From Flagellimonas hadalis (GTDB lineage: Bacteria; Bacteroidota; Bacteroidia; Flavobacteriales; Flavobacteriaceae), in assembly GCF_007785775.2 (NCBI RefSeq), contig NZ_VNIK02000010.1, positions 62,001 to 126,000 of the forward strand: a stretch of 64,000 bases of DNA, read 5' to 3'. The notes below the pieces were generated by a model. The model ran no database searches. It was not told the origin of the DNA and saw only the letters and a list, made by a program, of their open reading frames with translations. Shown here in pieces: positions 18,521-29,464 of the stretch. The position numbers and the translations under genes were made by a program. Position 1 is the first letter of the stretch; every line of letters starts with the position of its first letter.

Positions 18521-20176
18521 CTAAGGATTTTGTTCCAAAGACGGCTGCAATAATATTTGTTGCTCAGGTATCAATTCAATGATCACATTGTCTGTTGCCA
18601 TGATCTCAGGAAACGGGTTCGAGTTGTTCAAATGCGTTCCGGGATATCGTCTGTCCATGGTCAAACCGTTCCTGTATACATCAAATTTTCTGTGTCCTTC
18701 GAAGGCAAGTTCCAACCTGCGCTCTTCTATGACCAAATCCAAAACGGTTTTGCCTTCTGGAAGGTTGGTCAAGGTATATTCGGGAACCCTGGCCCTTACC
18801 CTCAGCACATTGATATTGTCCAGTGCTGCCTGATCGTTCCCCTGCTTCGCATAGGCCTCTGCCCTATTCAGGTACATCTCCGCCAAACGGGAAACTGTTG
18901 GTGACCATAGGTGAAGATCATTTTCTTGTTGGGAAGCCTTAAGTATGAAAAACTTGGGATACCCGTTACGCTTGTCCATATCGTAATCAAACACTACATC
19001 CTGACGGCCATTGGAACCGTTGAAATAATATTGGGTCCTCCCATTGACGTCTTCTGACAATAGGGTATATGTATTGCCATTATCCTCAAAAGTGATGGAG
19101 GTTCCATTATCCGTGGTGCGCCTAAACTGGTAGGTGGCATTGTCCTCTACCCAGTAAATTGCCGGTATCCTATCCCCATTTTCATCCGTTAGGTATTGTG
19201 GTTCTATGAAACTTCCCCTTAGATCATCATCATTTTGGCCAAGCAACTCCAAATAGGTCTGGGAGGCATACATCTCTCCCCAACCCACACCATCAATTTG
19301 GGCATAAAATGAACCAATGGTATACCAATCTTCAGTACCGGGGATGTCTATATCCTTGGTCAAGGTCACCGAGAATATGGCCTCTTCGTTGTCCAAGGGG
19401 TGCAAGGTGTTCATTACCGAGAAACGATCTGGGGACAACAGTGTATAGGGCCCTTCATTGATTACCTTATCGGCGTACTCTATTGCCTTTATATTATCCT
19501 CCATATAGAGGTAAACCCTGGACAACAAGGCTTGGGCAGCCTCCTTAGAGGCAAAGGACGCCCCTTTGTTTTCGTTCATCAATGCTTCGGCCTTCAATAA
19601 ATCTGCTATTACCTGGTCATACACTTCCCCAACTGTATTTCTGTCGGGGATCTCATTGATGTCGGAAGTCAATTTCAATGGGATCGATAAATTTGATTGA
19701 CCTTGGTTATAGGGTCTTCCGAAGATATTCCCCATCTGAAAGTAGACCAGGGCCCTGATATAATAATTCTCTCCGATCACCTGATCTTCCTCTGGTGAAA
19801 TACCTTCGGTCAAGCTTTCAATTACACGGTTGGCCCCAACCACGGCCTTGTAGGAATTGCTCCAAAACCTGTTGGCCCTACTGTTATTGGGGTTTCGTTG
19901 GTAATTGTAGAAAAAGTACAGGGCATCCGTGGTCCCGCCACTGATCATAACATTATCCCCTGAGTATTCAGACATTCTGTGAAGATCGTCTATCCAACCA
20001 TCATAACCTTTGTCTCCTTTTAAGAACAAGTAGTTCCCCAAGGTTGCCGTCTGTGCAGCACCAGGATCATTAAACAGATCATCGGCCGAGATTTCCGTAT
20101 AAGGGCTTCTATCCAACTCACAGGATGTAAGGATCACCGTGGTCACTAGTAGAAATAGGTAAGTTATATTTTTCAT
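18521..20176 (-). CDS. SusD/RagB family nutrient-binding outer membrane lipoprotein
   Basis: A 551-residue lipoprotein with signal MKNITYLFLLVTTVILTSC. The start at 20176 is preferred over a TTG two codons upstream. It has the TPR-containing SusD fold: DLFNDPGAAQTATLGNYL, VVGANRVIESL, NYYIRALVYFQMGNIFGRPY, EAAQALLSRVYLYM, and at the C-terminus VSRLAEMYLNRAEAYAK, LDLVIEERRLELAFEGHRKFD. It forms the lid of the SusC channel and captures oligosaccharides. It follows susC by 18 bp. Confidence 0.95.
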   Translation of the reverse strand: MKNITYLFLLVTTVILTSCELDRSPYTEISADDLFNDPGAAQTATLGNYLFLKGDKGYDGWIDDLHRMSEYSGDNVMISGGTTDALYFFYNYQRNPNNSRANRFWSNSYKAVVGANRVIESLTEGISPEEDQVIGENYYIRALVYFQMGNIFGRPYNQGQSNLSIPLKLTSDINEIPDRNTVGEVYDQVIADLLKAEALMNENKGASFASKEAAQALLSRVYLYMEDNIKAIEYADKVINEGPYTLLSPDRFSVMNTLHPLDNEEAIFSVTLTKDIDIPGTEDWYTIGSFYAQIDGVGWGEMYASQTYLELLGQNDDDLRGSFIEPQYLTDENGDRIPAIYWVEDNATYQFRRTTDNGTSITFEDNGNTYTLLSEDVNGRTQYYFNGSNGRQDVVFDYDMDKRNGYPKFFILKASQQENDLHLWSPTVSRLAEMYLNRAEAYAKQGNDQAALDNINVLRVRARVPEYTLTNLPEGKTVLDLVIEERRLELAFEGHRKFDVYRNGLTMDRRYPGTHLNNSNPFPEIMATDNVIIELIPEQQILLQPSLEQNP

Positions 20177-20194
20177 GCTCAATTTTTTATATGA

Positions 20195-23146
20195 TTAAAA
20201 CGTGATATTCAACCCCAATGCGAAACGTCTTGGCACGGGGTACCCAATACTGGTGTATCCTAAAGTAGTCGCACCACCGTTATCAACATCATTAATGGTA
20301 GGGTCCACACCGGTAAACTTGGTAAAGGTGACCAGGTTGTCCCCGGAGAGGTAGATATTGGCACTGCTTATCCCAATATTCTCCATAAGGATAGCTCGAA
20401 AGTCATAAGACAGCCTTACGTTGTTCAACCTAAGGTAACTACCGTCTTCCAAGTATCTCGTGGAGGTCTGGTTGCTCCCTGCATACCCGCCCGGTTGTGG
20501 TTTGGGGTGTGTGGCCACGTCCCCTGGTCTTTCCCAACGGGACCAACCATCAGGCAATACCATTTGGTTGTACTGAAGATAATAGCCATCGGAATCGAAC
20601 AGGTTACGGGATGCATTATAGAGTTCTGCCCCGTAGGAAAAACTCCAGTTTGAGCTCAAGGTGAAGTTCTTGTACCAAAAGCTTGTATTAAAACCTCCTG
20701 TAAAATCGGGGTTGGCAGAACCTGCTATCTGTAGGGTCGCGCTGTTGTAATCTGCCGTGGTCGAACTTTCGCCGGTTTCCTCATCGATCACTTCATAAAC
20801 CGGTGCTCCATCGGCAGGGTTGACCCCCAACCATTTTCTCATGTAAAAGGAACCAAATTCCTCTCCTTCCCTGATGATGAACGAACCGCTTATGATATCA
20901 GTGGCATCGGGCAGCTCCTCCACATTGTTTCTATTGAAACTAATATTCCCCCCTATGTTGATTCCAAAGTCATCCGTGTTCACTATGTCTGCAGAAACCG
21001 CGACCTCTATACCTTTATTGGTAACGGAACCGATATTTTGATACCTTCCACTGAATCCGGTCTGATCCGACAATCTTCTAAAGAACAACAGACCGGAATT
21101 TTCCTTGTCATAGTAGTCAACGGTCAGGTCAATGGCATTGAACAGTGTTGCATCCAGTCCAAAATTGCTTTCTATACCCTTTTCCCAAGTCAGGTCTTCT
21201 GTTCCCAAACGGTTAGGCTTGGCAGCGATAAGACCTGCATATTGGAACCGTACATCATATGTGGACAAAAATCCAAAACCGCCGGGCTGGTTACCTACCG
21301 CACCATGGCTGGCCCTCAATTTCAACACGTTTATGCTTTTGGAATCAAAGAAATCCTCTTTATGGATGTTCCATCCTGCGGCAAACGAGTAAAACTCGCC
21401 GTACCTATAATCGGGTGCAAATGCAGATGCCCCATCTACCCTCAGGGAGGTTTTTGCGAAATATTTTCCCTTATAATCGTAGTCCGCGGCAACAAGAAAG
21501 GATTGTTGGGCAAATTCACTGGCATCACCATCGGCCACCGCCGGTTTTAGCCCCACACTTTGTACCTTGCCGTTGACCACGACATTTTCTGAACGTGCGG
21601 TAACATTTCTTGTACTGCTATCATTGTATTCGTAAGCGGCCAAAACATTAACGGTATGGTCATTGTTGAAAATGTTGGAATATTTCAACATCTGGTTGGT
21701 AAACCTGGACAACCCCCTATAGGTATAATCCTCTATAGATCCGTTGTTTGCCCTTCCTCCATTAGATCTTGGGTCTGTATAGCTGTACCGCTCAAAATTT
21801 CCCCACCTAAAGTTGTTCGTGGAGATAAAGGTCAAATTTTTCAGCAACTGATATTCAAAATCGAAACTTGCGAACAAGTCAAATGAGCGGGAGTCCGAAT
21901 AGTTCCATTGCCTATCATAAAAAAAGTTGCTCTTGTCCCTTCCCAACCACGTATCTCCCAATGCCTGATTGGCATTGACCACGGAACCATCCTCATTAAA
22001 AGGGATATCCCATGGCAAATTGGTATAGGCTTGGTACAGACTACCTCCCCTTGCATTGTCCCTTCGGTCAAAAACAAAATAGAGCTTGGGCTTTATGGTG
22101 AGTTTGTCAGTAATCTTGTAATCCAGGTTGGTCCTATAGGTATATCGGTCCAGTTTGCTGCCAATGACGGTACCTTCCTCGCTGTAATATCCTCCGGACA
22201 CCAATAGATTGTGGGTCTCCGTGGCCGAGGTAAAAGAGGCCGATGCATCTGTGACAAGCCCATCCTGTGTCGTGGCGTCCAACCAGTTGAAATCGCGCTC
22301 CAATAGGCTTTCGTCAAACCAGGGGTTCGTATTGCCCAAACTCTCCTGAAAATCATACAACTGTCTGGAATCCATCACTTCGAAATTCCCTGGGTTGAAT
22401 CGGTTTATCGCAGTCTTTAACGAGACCGTCAATTGTGGTTTTTGTCCGATAGTGCCCCGCTTGGTAGTCACAATGATCACCCCATTGGCGCCACGGTTCC
22501 CGTAAAGTGCCGTAGCCGAAGCATCCTTAAGTACGGACATACTCGCCACATCCTTGGGATTCAACTTGGGATCCGAGTTGCCGACAATAACCCCATCGAC
22601 TACCCATAAGGGGGAATTTGTTGAATTTATGGAAGAACGCCCCCTAATGATAATATTTGGGGAAGATCCTGGTTGTCCGTTGCTCGGCAACACCTGTACA
22701 CCGGTCACCTTACCTTGTAGCATGGTAGCTACCTCGGGAACCGTAACATCCGTAAGCTTTTCGGACTTGACCTCCACGACCGAAGAGGTTACCGTTTCCT
22801 TCTTTTGTGTTCCATAGGCTACGACCACCACTTCTTCCAAAGCATTCTGTTCCATGGTCAATTGGATGGCAATGGTACTTTTTCCCGCCACTGGAATTTC
22901 TTGGCTCACATACCCCATGTAGCTCACCAACAACACATCATCTTCACCTACGTTTATGGTGAAATTTCCATCAAAATCAGATGACACCCCTCGAGAAGTG
23001 CCCAATACACTGATACTGGCCCCTGGCAATGGTGCCCCATCATCCGCATCCGTGACGGTACCAGAAACCTGTTTTTCTTGGGCCCAAACAGTATGTATAA
23101 AGCCCATAAGGAAAACAAATAGTATGGTTTTAATCCTATTTTTCAT
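20195..23146 (-). CDS. SusC/RagA family TonB-dependent glycan transporter
   Basis: A 983-residue outer membrane receptor. Signal peptide MKNRIKTILFVFLMGFIHTVWA, then a CarboxypepD-regulatory-like domain (residues ~25-100: VSGTVTDADDGAPLPGASIS), a TonB-box/plug (EEVVVVAYGTQKKETVTSSV, then GVQVLPSNGQPGSSPNIIIRG, VVDGVIVGN, ATALYGNRGANGVIIVTTK) and a C-terminal beta-barrel ending RFALGLNITF. There is no STN domain, so it should not act through anti-sigma signalling; control probably comes from the divergent HTCS protein. Confidence 0.96.
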   Translation of the reverse strand: MKNRIKTILFVFLMGFIHTVWAQEKQVSGTVTDADDGAPLPGASISVLGTSRGVSSDFDGNFTINVGEDDVLLVSYMGYVSQEIPVAGKSTIAIQLTMEQNALEEVVVVAYGTQKKETVTSSVVEVKSEKLTDVTVPEVATMLQGKVTGVQVLPSNGQPGSSPNIIIRGRSSINSTNSPLWVVDGVIVGNSDPKLNPKDVASMSVLKDASATALYGNRGANGVIIVTTKRGTIGQKPQLTVSLKTAINRFNPGNFEVMDSRQLYDFQESLGNTNPWFDESLLERDFNWLDATTQDGLVTDASASFTSATETHNLLVSGGYYSEEGTVIGSKLDRYTYRTNLDYKITDKLTIKPKLYFVFDRRDNARGGSLYQAYTNLPWDIPFNEDGSVVNANQALGDTWLGRDKSNFFYDRQWNYSDSRSFDLFASFDFEYQLLKNLTFISTNNFRWGNFERYSYTDPRSNGGRANNGSIEDYTYRGLSRFTNQMLKYSNIFNNDHTVNVLAAYEYNDSSTRNVTARSENVVVNGKVQSVGLKPAVADGDASEFAQQSFLVAADYDYKGKYFAKTSLRVDGASAFAPDYRYGEFYSFAAGWNIHKEDFFDSKSINVLKLRASHGAVGNQPGGFGFLSTYDVRFQYAGLIAAKPNRLGTEDLTWEKGIESNFGLDATLFNAIDLTVDYYDKENSGLLFFRRLSDQTGFSGRYQNIGSVTNKGIEVAVSADIVNTDDFGINIGGNISFNRNNVEELPDATDIISGSFIIREGEEFGSFYMRKWLGVNPADGAPVYEVIDEETGESSTTADYNSATLQIAGSANPDFTGGFNTSFWYKNFTLSSNWSFSYGAELYNASRNLFDSDGYYLQYNQMVLPDGWSRWERPGDVATHPKPQPGGYAGSNQTSTRYLEDGSYLRLNNVRLSYDFRAILMENIGISSANIYLSGDNLVTFTKFTGVDPTINDVDNGGATTLGYTSIGYPVPRRFALGLNITF

Positions 23147-23300
23147 AAAAATGAGTTTGAGTTAATTATTTGTTTTATAGTCAGTTATTTATTTTTATTC
23201 AACCAATGAAGATGTCCATTTGTCAAAGGGTTATTGGAAGGGTTCCTTTTATGGACACCCAACACGGCATACTTCCCAAAAACCAATAGGACGCTGATCA

Positions 23301-24659
23301 CTAATAGGTATCCTTCATCCAGTTGTATGGTTTATTCTTTATCCAGTTACCTCTGGTAAAATCTGGAAAGTCCTGTGGCTCCCCATTGTTCTCTATGGAT
23401 AGCTCGGACAAGGGGGTAATGGCACTCCATGCTGCGGCATCATAAGCATCCATAGGTGGTGCAATGTTCTGCTTGGCCGATTCCACAAAGGCATTGAGGA
23501 CAAAGAAATCCATCCCTCCATGCCCTGCTCCATTGGCCAACTCCCCATATTTCTGCCACAAGGGGTGGTCATATTGCTTCATCCAGTCATCGGCCGTGTC
23601 CCATCGGTGTGGTTTTGACTTTCCTTCAACATAGATCCTGTTGCCATCCACTTCCCACAAGCCCTTCACGCCCTGGACCCTAAAGCCCAAGGAATAGGGT
23701 CTGGGCAAACTACAATCATGGGTCACTATAATGGTCTCCCCTTTTGCAGTTTCTATGGTGGTAGTGATCACATCACCAATCTTAAAGTTCAGTTTTGCAT
23801 TGGGATGGTCACCACCTGCCGTATCCACGATATAATTATGAAGGCCCCTACTTTTAGTGGCATGCGAGGTCATGGATACAAAACGGTTCCCTCTATTGAT
23901 ATCACACATTGCTGCAATGGGCCCGACGCCGTGGGTGGGGTATACGTCTGCATTGCGCAATAGATTATGTGGGGTACGCCACTTGGATTCGGAAATGCCC
24001 TGTTCACCAAATTCGGCGCCTTTACCGTAGGCTGTTTTCCCATCATTGAACAACACGCCGCGCAGATCATGTTGGTATCCACATCTAAAATGTACTGTTT
24101 CGCCGAACACATTCTGCTTCACCATGTTCAGAACGGCGAGGACATCACGGCGGTAGTTGACATTTTCAAGGATCATCAAGTGGGAGCCAGTGGCCTCATG
24201 GGTATTGACCAAATCCCAGCACTCTTCCAATGTATTTGCTGCAGAAACTTCCAATCCCGTATATTTTCCGGCCTTCATGGCATCCACTGCCATTCTGGTA
24301 TGCCACAACCAAGGGGTCGCAATAATTACCGCATCAATATTCGCCGCGTCCAGCAGGTTTCTGTAGTCGTACTCGGAACTTCCAAAAACTTTAGGTTTTG
24401 CAAATCCTGCTTCATCGATCATTTTCAAGGCGACCTTGATACGCTCTGGATCTATATCGCATATAGCTTCAATGGTTATATCCTTTCTGTTTAAGGCATT
24501 GTGCAAATGGTTGGCACCCCTGAGCCCGACACCTATAAAGGCAAGTTTTAATTTCTGATCGGATCCGACCAATTCCGATCCGAGCGATATATTGGGCAGA
24601 ATGGATAGGCCTGCACCCGCCAATGTGGTTTTCTTGACGAAATTCCTTCGTGAATTCAT
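23301..24659 (-). CDS. Exported Gfo/Idh/MocA family oxidoreductase, GH109-like
   Basis: A 452-residue NAD(P)-binding protein with a Tat-like signal MNSRRNFVKKTTLAGAGLSI (start at 24659 preferred). The Rossmann part has LAFIGVGLRGANHLHNALN and ICDIDPERIKVAL. The C-terminal part shows YPTHGVGPIAAMCDINRGNR, SLPRPYSLGFRVQGVKGLWE and NGAGHGGMDFFVLNAFVES, which resemble NAD-dependent glycosidases of family GH109 (alpha-N-acetylgalactosaminidase-like). It is the first gene of the Sus-like operon and the only evident sugar-active enzyme in it, so it may act on the substrate of the locus. Whether it is a true glycosidase or a sugar oxidoreductase cannot be decided from sequence. Confidence 0.82.
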   Translation of the reverse strand: MNSRRNFVKKTTLAGAGLSILPNISLGSELVGSDQKLKLAFIGVGLRGANHLHNALNRKDITIEAICDIDPERIKVALKMIDEAGFAKPKVFGSSEYDYRNLLDAANIDAVIIATPWLWHTRMAVDAMKAGKYTGLEVSAANTLEECWDLVNTHEATGSHLMILENVNYRRDVLAVLNMVKQNVFGETVHFRCGYQHDLRGVLFNDGKTAYGKGAEFGEQGISESKWRTPHNLLRNADVYPTHGVGPIAAMCDINRGNRFVSMTSHATKSRGLHNYIVDTAGGDHPNAKLNFKIGDVITTTIETAKGETIIVTHDCSLPRPYSLGFRVQGVKGLWEVDGNRIYVEGKSKPHRWDTADDWMKQYDHPLWQKYGELANGAGHGGMDFFVLNAFVESAKQNIAPPMDAYDAAAWSAITPLSELSIENNGEPQDFPDFTRGNWIKNKPYNWMKDTY

Positions 24660-24906
24660 AGTTGATAAATAAAAGTTGGATTTTAAATCATCTATCGACA
24701 AATATGGATTTTCCTGTTTGTCCCGAGGACGAATTTTTGTGCATTAATGGGTAAAAAACCATCTTTATTCCGTCTTGACAGATCTGCTCCCCCTTTTTGA
24801 CAAATTTGTCCCCTAGGCCTCTACATAAGGGTGGGAAGAAGTTGAACTTAATTGATACCTTTACTGCGACATCCTGTATGCTATGGTACAAGACCTATAG
24901 TGCAGC

Positions 24907-27900
24907 ATGAGCTTAGAAAGCATGTCCATTTTTACAAAACATAAAATTTTATATGCCTTTTTCTGGTTGAGCTTTTGTTCCTATGCGCAAAAGCATATCA
25001 ACTTTGCGCCATTGACACCCGTCGTCAACAATAAACCAGTTTTTGTTTCCAAGACCATTCAGGATAAATGGGGAAATATATGGATGCTTTGTTCCGATGG
25101 CATTCTGGTCTATGATGGGTACAACTATAAACCCTTGACCAACAGCACAATTTTTAAAAAAGACGGTGAAAGGGCCCGAGATATGATCACTGATGATAAG
25201 CGGGATATCTATATCATCTCATCTTTGGGAAGCTTGATGAAGTTTGATGCTGCAAGTGGCATGTTCGAGGTGCTGAACGATCTTTTCAATGACCAAAAAC
25301 TAAAGACCATTTACCACGAAGGTCAAAGTATTTGGATGGCTACGACCAATGGCAAAATTTACCGTAGTTCAAACTCCAAAATAGACAGTGTAGCACAAAT
25401 ATTCAACAACAACTTCCCTGTCACCAATATCAACAGCTTGGCCTATGTTGCACCCAACAACTTATTTGTGGGTACTGAAAACGGTAAGATATTCCACTAC
25501 GACCTAAGCTCTAAAAACTATACGGAGTTGATCGGACGATATACGGATTACCCAGGTAGGATCATCTTGACAACGGACAAGAACAAAAGACTCTGGATAG
25601 GTACGGAGGCCCATGGCATTTTTGTTTATGATACAACAACGCAAGAGTTTATTCAGGACACCCTGTTCAGCGGGGAAAGACCCGATGTCAAAAAGGAATT
25701 GTTCCTCACACTTTTCAACGATAGTGATGGGTTTATATGGGGCGGTACCGATGGTGGCGGGTTGTATAAAATAAATCCGGTCACTGGTATTATCGACCTT
25801 TTTTACAAGCAGGATGGGAATGAATTTTCCCTGGGCAGCAATACCATCTTGCACATCAACGAGGATAACCACAAAAACCTGTGGATCTGCACGAATTATG
25901 GAAAACTGTCCATTTTACCCAATGTGGACAACAACATCCATTACCACGAAGGTTCGGCAAACCATATTCCCCAAAAAATATTGAGCATCTACAAAAGCTC
26001 AAAAAATATACTATGGATAGGCACCGATGGTTCAGGTTTGACCAAAGTCAACATAAACAGCACCGGCATTACGAAAGAGACAACTTATTTCAACGATTCT
26101 GAAGTAGGCCGGGGCCACTATATACAGTCCATCACAGAAGACCTTAATGGAAATATCTGGATTGCCACCTACCTTAACGGACTGTGGTTTCATGATACCC
26201 AAAAAAATACCTTAAAAAAAATTGAGGTTACCAACATCCGAAACCAAAAGGCAACGGATGTGAGGACCTTGTTCAGGGACTCCAAAGGCAGGATATGGGT
26301 ATGTTCCAACATTTCCATTAATGTGTACTCCGCCGAACAAGAACTTTTGGCATCCTTTGAAAACAACCATCACGGGTTGAACGGTCTTATAGCCGAAGCC
26401 ATGGCCGAAGATCAGGACGGCACCATTTGGATAGGTATTTACAACGGTGGTTTTTTTAGGTTCAATGAAAAACCGCAAAAACTCTCGGAATCATCCTTTT
26501 CACTGGTATCGTACCAGAACAACACAACCCTTGAGGGCATTTTCTCCGTAAAGTTCATTGCCGTCGGGGAACCAGGCGTACTATGGCTTTTGGACAAAAA
26601 CGGTACATTTTTAAAGTACAACTCCCAAACCAACGAATACACCACTTTTGAAGATATTCAGGCCTTTAAGGACGTTAATCTTGCGGCCATTGCAAAACAG
26701 GACGACCATAACCTATGGTTCAGTTCCAACAACGGTATATTCCATTTAAATACAAAAACCAAGAAAACAATAGCCTACCACAGTTCCGATGGGCTTCAAA
26801 GCAATATATTTTTATCAAGGTCCACCTTCAAGGATAGTGATGGCATGCTCTACTTTGGTGGCAATTATGGTTTAAATTATTTTGACCCCACAGAAATAAG
26901 TAAAAAGGAAAGGGTTCCGGAACTATTTATCAACTCCATTGAAATCCTGAACCAACCCATGGAGCAGCTCATTCCCACGTATGGGAGTCTCAGTGCCTAT
27001 AATTTGGAGACATTGAACTTAAAGTCGGGCCAATCGTCCTTTTCGTTCCGATTTTCGGCAATCGATAATGTGCTGGACCCCAAATACACCTACGCCTACC
27101 GTTTAAAAGGGTTCAATGATGAATGGATCGTTAGTGGACAGGAACGCTTGGCCACGTACACCAACATCCCCAATGGGAACTACATTTTTGAGGTCAAGGC
27201 AGGCACCAGCAAAGGACTTTGGAACATTGCCCCAAAAAGTATAGCGGTTCGGATTGCCCCTCCTTTTTGGAAAACGCCATTTGCCTATATCCTTTATGCT
27301 ATTCTTATTGGCTTTGTCCTTTATGCGCTTCGACGTTGGTATTTGTTGAAAAACAAATTGCTCGTTGAAAAACTGATCCACAAAAAGGAAAACGAGCTGT
27401 ATGACCTAAAAATGAACTTTTTCACCAAAATGTCCCATGAAATCCAAACCCCGATCACCCTAATTTTAGGGCCATTGGAGGACATGTTGAAACAATCGGA
27501 GGAAAATGGGAATCTTTTGCTCAACCAACGCTTAAAGATCATCGAAAAAAATGGCAAGCGCATTTCCAAGATAGCACGGGAGCTGACCCTGATGCGTAAT
27601 AAGGAAATCAACGCGCTGAAGCTTTTGACCACAAGGAACAACCTGTACGACCATATTCAGGATATTTCATTGTCATTTAAGGAAATGGCACGGAAAAAAA
27701 GGATCGACTTTGCCATAAACTGCCCCCAAAACCTGCAATCGGCGTGGTACGACAAGGAAAAGATAGAGCATGTCATCTACAATTTGCTCTCGAATGCCTT
27801 TAAGTTTACCCCAAAGGAAGGTAATGTCCAGCTCAATGTTATCCCCATCGATTCCAAAAAACAGATAAAATTATCGGTTTCCGATACGGGATCGGGTATC

Positions 27901-29019
27901 CCCAAAGATGAACTTGAACTTATTTTCGATCTATTCTACCAATCCAAGACCAACAAAAAAAAGAAAGGCTCGGGCATTGGCCTGGCCTTGACCAAAGAAT
28001 TGGTGGACCTGCATCGAGGCACCATGGAAGTTGAGTCCTCTGCCGTTGAGGGCACTATTTTCACCTTTACCCTTCCCATAACAAAAGACGCCTATGAGGA
28101 GTCTGAGATCATTATGACCGACGAGCCCGATGAAACCATCCCCCAAGACATAGAGCAACTTCAAGTGACCCAGTTTAAGGCCGGTACTAAAGATATTTCC
28201 AAAAAAACAATTCTGATTGTGGAGGACAATTACGAGTTGCAATCGTTTTTAAAAGAATTATTGGCGGGTGAGTATAACATTATTTTGGCCGATAACGGTG
28301 GTGAAGGGTTCCATTATGCCAAAAGCAATTTCCCGGATTTGATCTTGAGCGATATCATGATGCCAAAAATGGACGGCCTTGAAATGTGTGCCCTGCTACA
28401 GCAAGACGACCTTACCAAACATATTCCGGTCATCATATTGACCGCCAAAAATTCCACCCAGTCAAAACTATCCGGACTAAAATCAGGGGCCATCGAATAT
28501 ATAAACAAGCCTTTCAACACCGCAGAGCTATTGCTGAAAATAAAGAACATCATCTCATCCAAAGAGCACATCATATCAAAGTATAGAAAAGAGGTAATAA
28601 GTAGCCCTGAAATTGTGGGCGATAAAACACAAGATGAGATTTTTCTTGAAAATATGACCTCCATCATCAATGCCAAATTGAACGATGACGACTTCAAAAT
28701 CGAGGATTTGGCAGAATCCCTAAACATGAGCTACTCCAGCCTATATAGAAAATGCCAGGCATTGACGGGGAAAAATCCAGTGGATTACATCCGATTGATC
28801 AGACTGAAAAGAGCCGCGGTCCTTATCGCAAAATACGGATACAATATCTCGGAAACTGCATTTATCGTGGGTTTTAAGGACCCTAAATACTTTTCCAAAT
28901 GCTTTAAAAAACAATACTACAAAAGTCCCAAGGAATTTGAAAGGGAGGCCAGAAAAATGGGGGTAGACGATTATTTAAAAGAGCATGACCTGGACCATTC
29001 CCGATTTAATTTGACCTAA
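24907..29019 (+). CDS. Hybrid two-component system regulator (HTCS) of the polysaccharide locus
   Basis: A 1370-residue one-protein signalling system. It has an N-terminal signal/anchor, about a dozen two-component regulator propeller repeats (residues ~45-690, with repeated GNIWMLC, RLWIGTEAHG, GFIWGGTDGGGLY-type blades), a Y_Y_Y domain (~710-785) and a transmembrane helix (~793-815). The cytoplasmic part has a HisKA domain with His844 in KMSHEIQTPITLI, an HATPase (YNLLSNAFKFTPKEG, GSGIGLALTKELV), a receiver with Asp1149 in LILSDIMMPKMDGLEM, and a C-terminal AraC-type HTH (MSYSSLYRKCQALTG, VGFKDPKYFSKCFKKQY). The periplasmic propeller senses a breakdown oligosaccharide. It is divergent from, and presumably activates, the Sus-like operon. 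Confidence 0.96.
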   Translation: MSLESMSIFTKHKILYAFFWLSFCSYAQKHINFAPLTPVVNNKPVFVSKTIQDKWGNIWMLCSDGILVYDGYNYKPLTNSTIFKKDGERARDMITDDKRDIYIISSLGSLMKFDAASGMFEVLNDLFNDQKLKTIYHEGQSIWMATTNGKIYRSSNSKIDSVAQIFNNNFPVTNINSLAYVAPNNLFVGTENGKIFHYDLSSKNYTELIGRYTDYPGRIILTTDKNKRLWIGTEAHGIFVYDTTTQEFIQDTLFSGERPDVKKELFLTLFNDSDGFIWGGTDGGGLYKINPVTGIIDLFYKQDGNEFSLGSNTILHINEDNHKNLWICTNYGKLSILPNVDNNIHYHEGSANHIPQKILSIYKSSKNILWIGTDGSGLTKVNINSTGITKETTYFNDSEVGRGHYIQSITEDLNGNIWIATYLNGLWFHDTQKNTLKKIEVTNIRNQKATDVRTLFRDSKGRIWVCSNISINVYSAEQELLASFENNHHGLNGLIAEAMAEDQDGTIWIGIYNGGFFRFNEKPQKLSESSFSLVSYQNNTTLEGIFSVKFIAVGEPGVLWLLDKNGTFLKYNSQTNEYTTFEDIQAFKDVNLAAIAKQDDHNLWFSSNNGIFHLNTKTKKTIAYHSSDGLQSNIFLSRSTFKDSDGMLYFGGNYGLNYFDPTEISKKERVPELFINSIEILNQPMEQLIPTYGSLSAYNLETLNLKSGQSSFSFRFSAIDNVLDPKYTYAYRLKGFNDEWIVSGQERLATYTNIPNGNYIFEVKAGTSKGLWNIAPKSIAVRIAPPFWKTPFAYILYAILIGFVLYALRRWYLLKNKLLVEKLIHKKENELYDLKMNFFTKMSHEIQTPITLILGPLEDMLKQSEENGNLLLNQRLKIIEKNGKRISKIARELTLMRNKEINALKLLTTRNNLYDHIQDISLSFKEMARKKRIDFAINCPQNLQSAWYDKEKIEHVIYNLLSNAFKFTPKEGNVQLNVIPIDSKKQIKLSVSDTGSGIPKDELELIFDLFYQSKTNKKKKGSGIGLALTKELVDLHRGTMEVESSAVEGTIFTFTLPITKDAYEESEIIMTDEPDETIPQDIEQLQVTQFKAGTKDISKKTILIVEDNYELQSFLKELLAGEYNIILADNGGEGFHYAKSNFPDLILSDIMMPKMDGLEMCALLQQDDLTKHIPVIILTAKNSTQSKLSGLKSGAIEYINKPFNTAELLLKIKNIISSKEHIISKYRKEVISSPEIVGDKTQDEIFLENMTSIINAKLNDDDFKIEDLAESLNMSYSSLYRKCQALTGKNPVDYIRLIRLKRAAVLIAKYGYNISETAFIVGFKDPKYFSKCFKKQYYKSPKEFEREARKMGVDDYLKEHDLDHSRFNLT

Positions 29020-29464
29020 CCCCTTTTCCTATGGCGGGATTTCGGAAACTGCAACTGTACTTCCATGGTCCACGCCCTGCCCCCTAAATCCTTGAGGGTA
29101 CGACCGGAAGCCTATCCCATCCAAAAGGTCTTGTAATCCAGTCCGAGGATTTCAATCCCAACACTTTGTATGTGAAATCAGATGAATGCATAAAAACAAA
29201 AAGCACTGTCAATCATTCCGTTGACAGTGCTTTGATACCACCTATTTAGTGGTTCGTCGGGGTGGCAAGCCCATCCCTTGAAACATAAATAGTTGATTTT
29301 CTAAAATTTACACCGTTAACTTGGACCAGTTAACTGAACCGTGTTCAAATCGGCACATCCAGCGGCAAAACTTATGGGAGTCTTACAATTTAGGCCTTTT
29401 TTTTTGATAAGCAACGATTTGTGTTTCAATGTATCCTATTGGTATAAATCAATTCTATTTTAAC
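29020..29464. other. Intergenic region after the HTCS gene
   Basis: A 445-bp gap with a strong hairpin at 29201-29232. The minus strand of 29022-29160 reads as a broken frame (GLDYKTFWMG, stop, ASGRTLKDLGGRAWTMEVQL) that looks like decayed coding sequence, but I cannot name it. The rest shows nothing I recognise. Confidence 0.35.
29197..29235. terminator. Intrinsic terminator hairpin
   Basis: A 12-bp perfect stem, AAGCACTGTCAA (29201-29212) with TTGACAGTGCTT (29221-29232), loop of 8. The T-rich tail (TTTTTGTTTTTATG) is on the minus strand, yet the nearest gene ending here is the plus-strand HTCS gene; on the plus strand only a short TTT tail follows. Confidence 0.6.

Noticed and set aside
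29022..29160. Minus-strand broken frame with GLDYKTFWMG and LGGRAWTMEVQL
   Set aside because: Looks like old coding sequence but holds an internal stop and cannot be assigned to any family, so it is mentioned only in the gap description.
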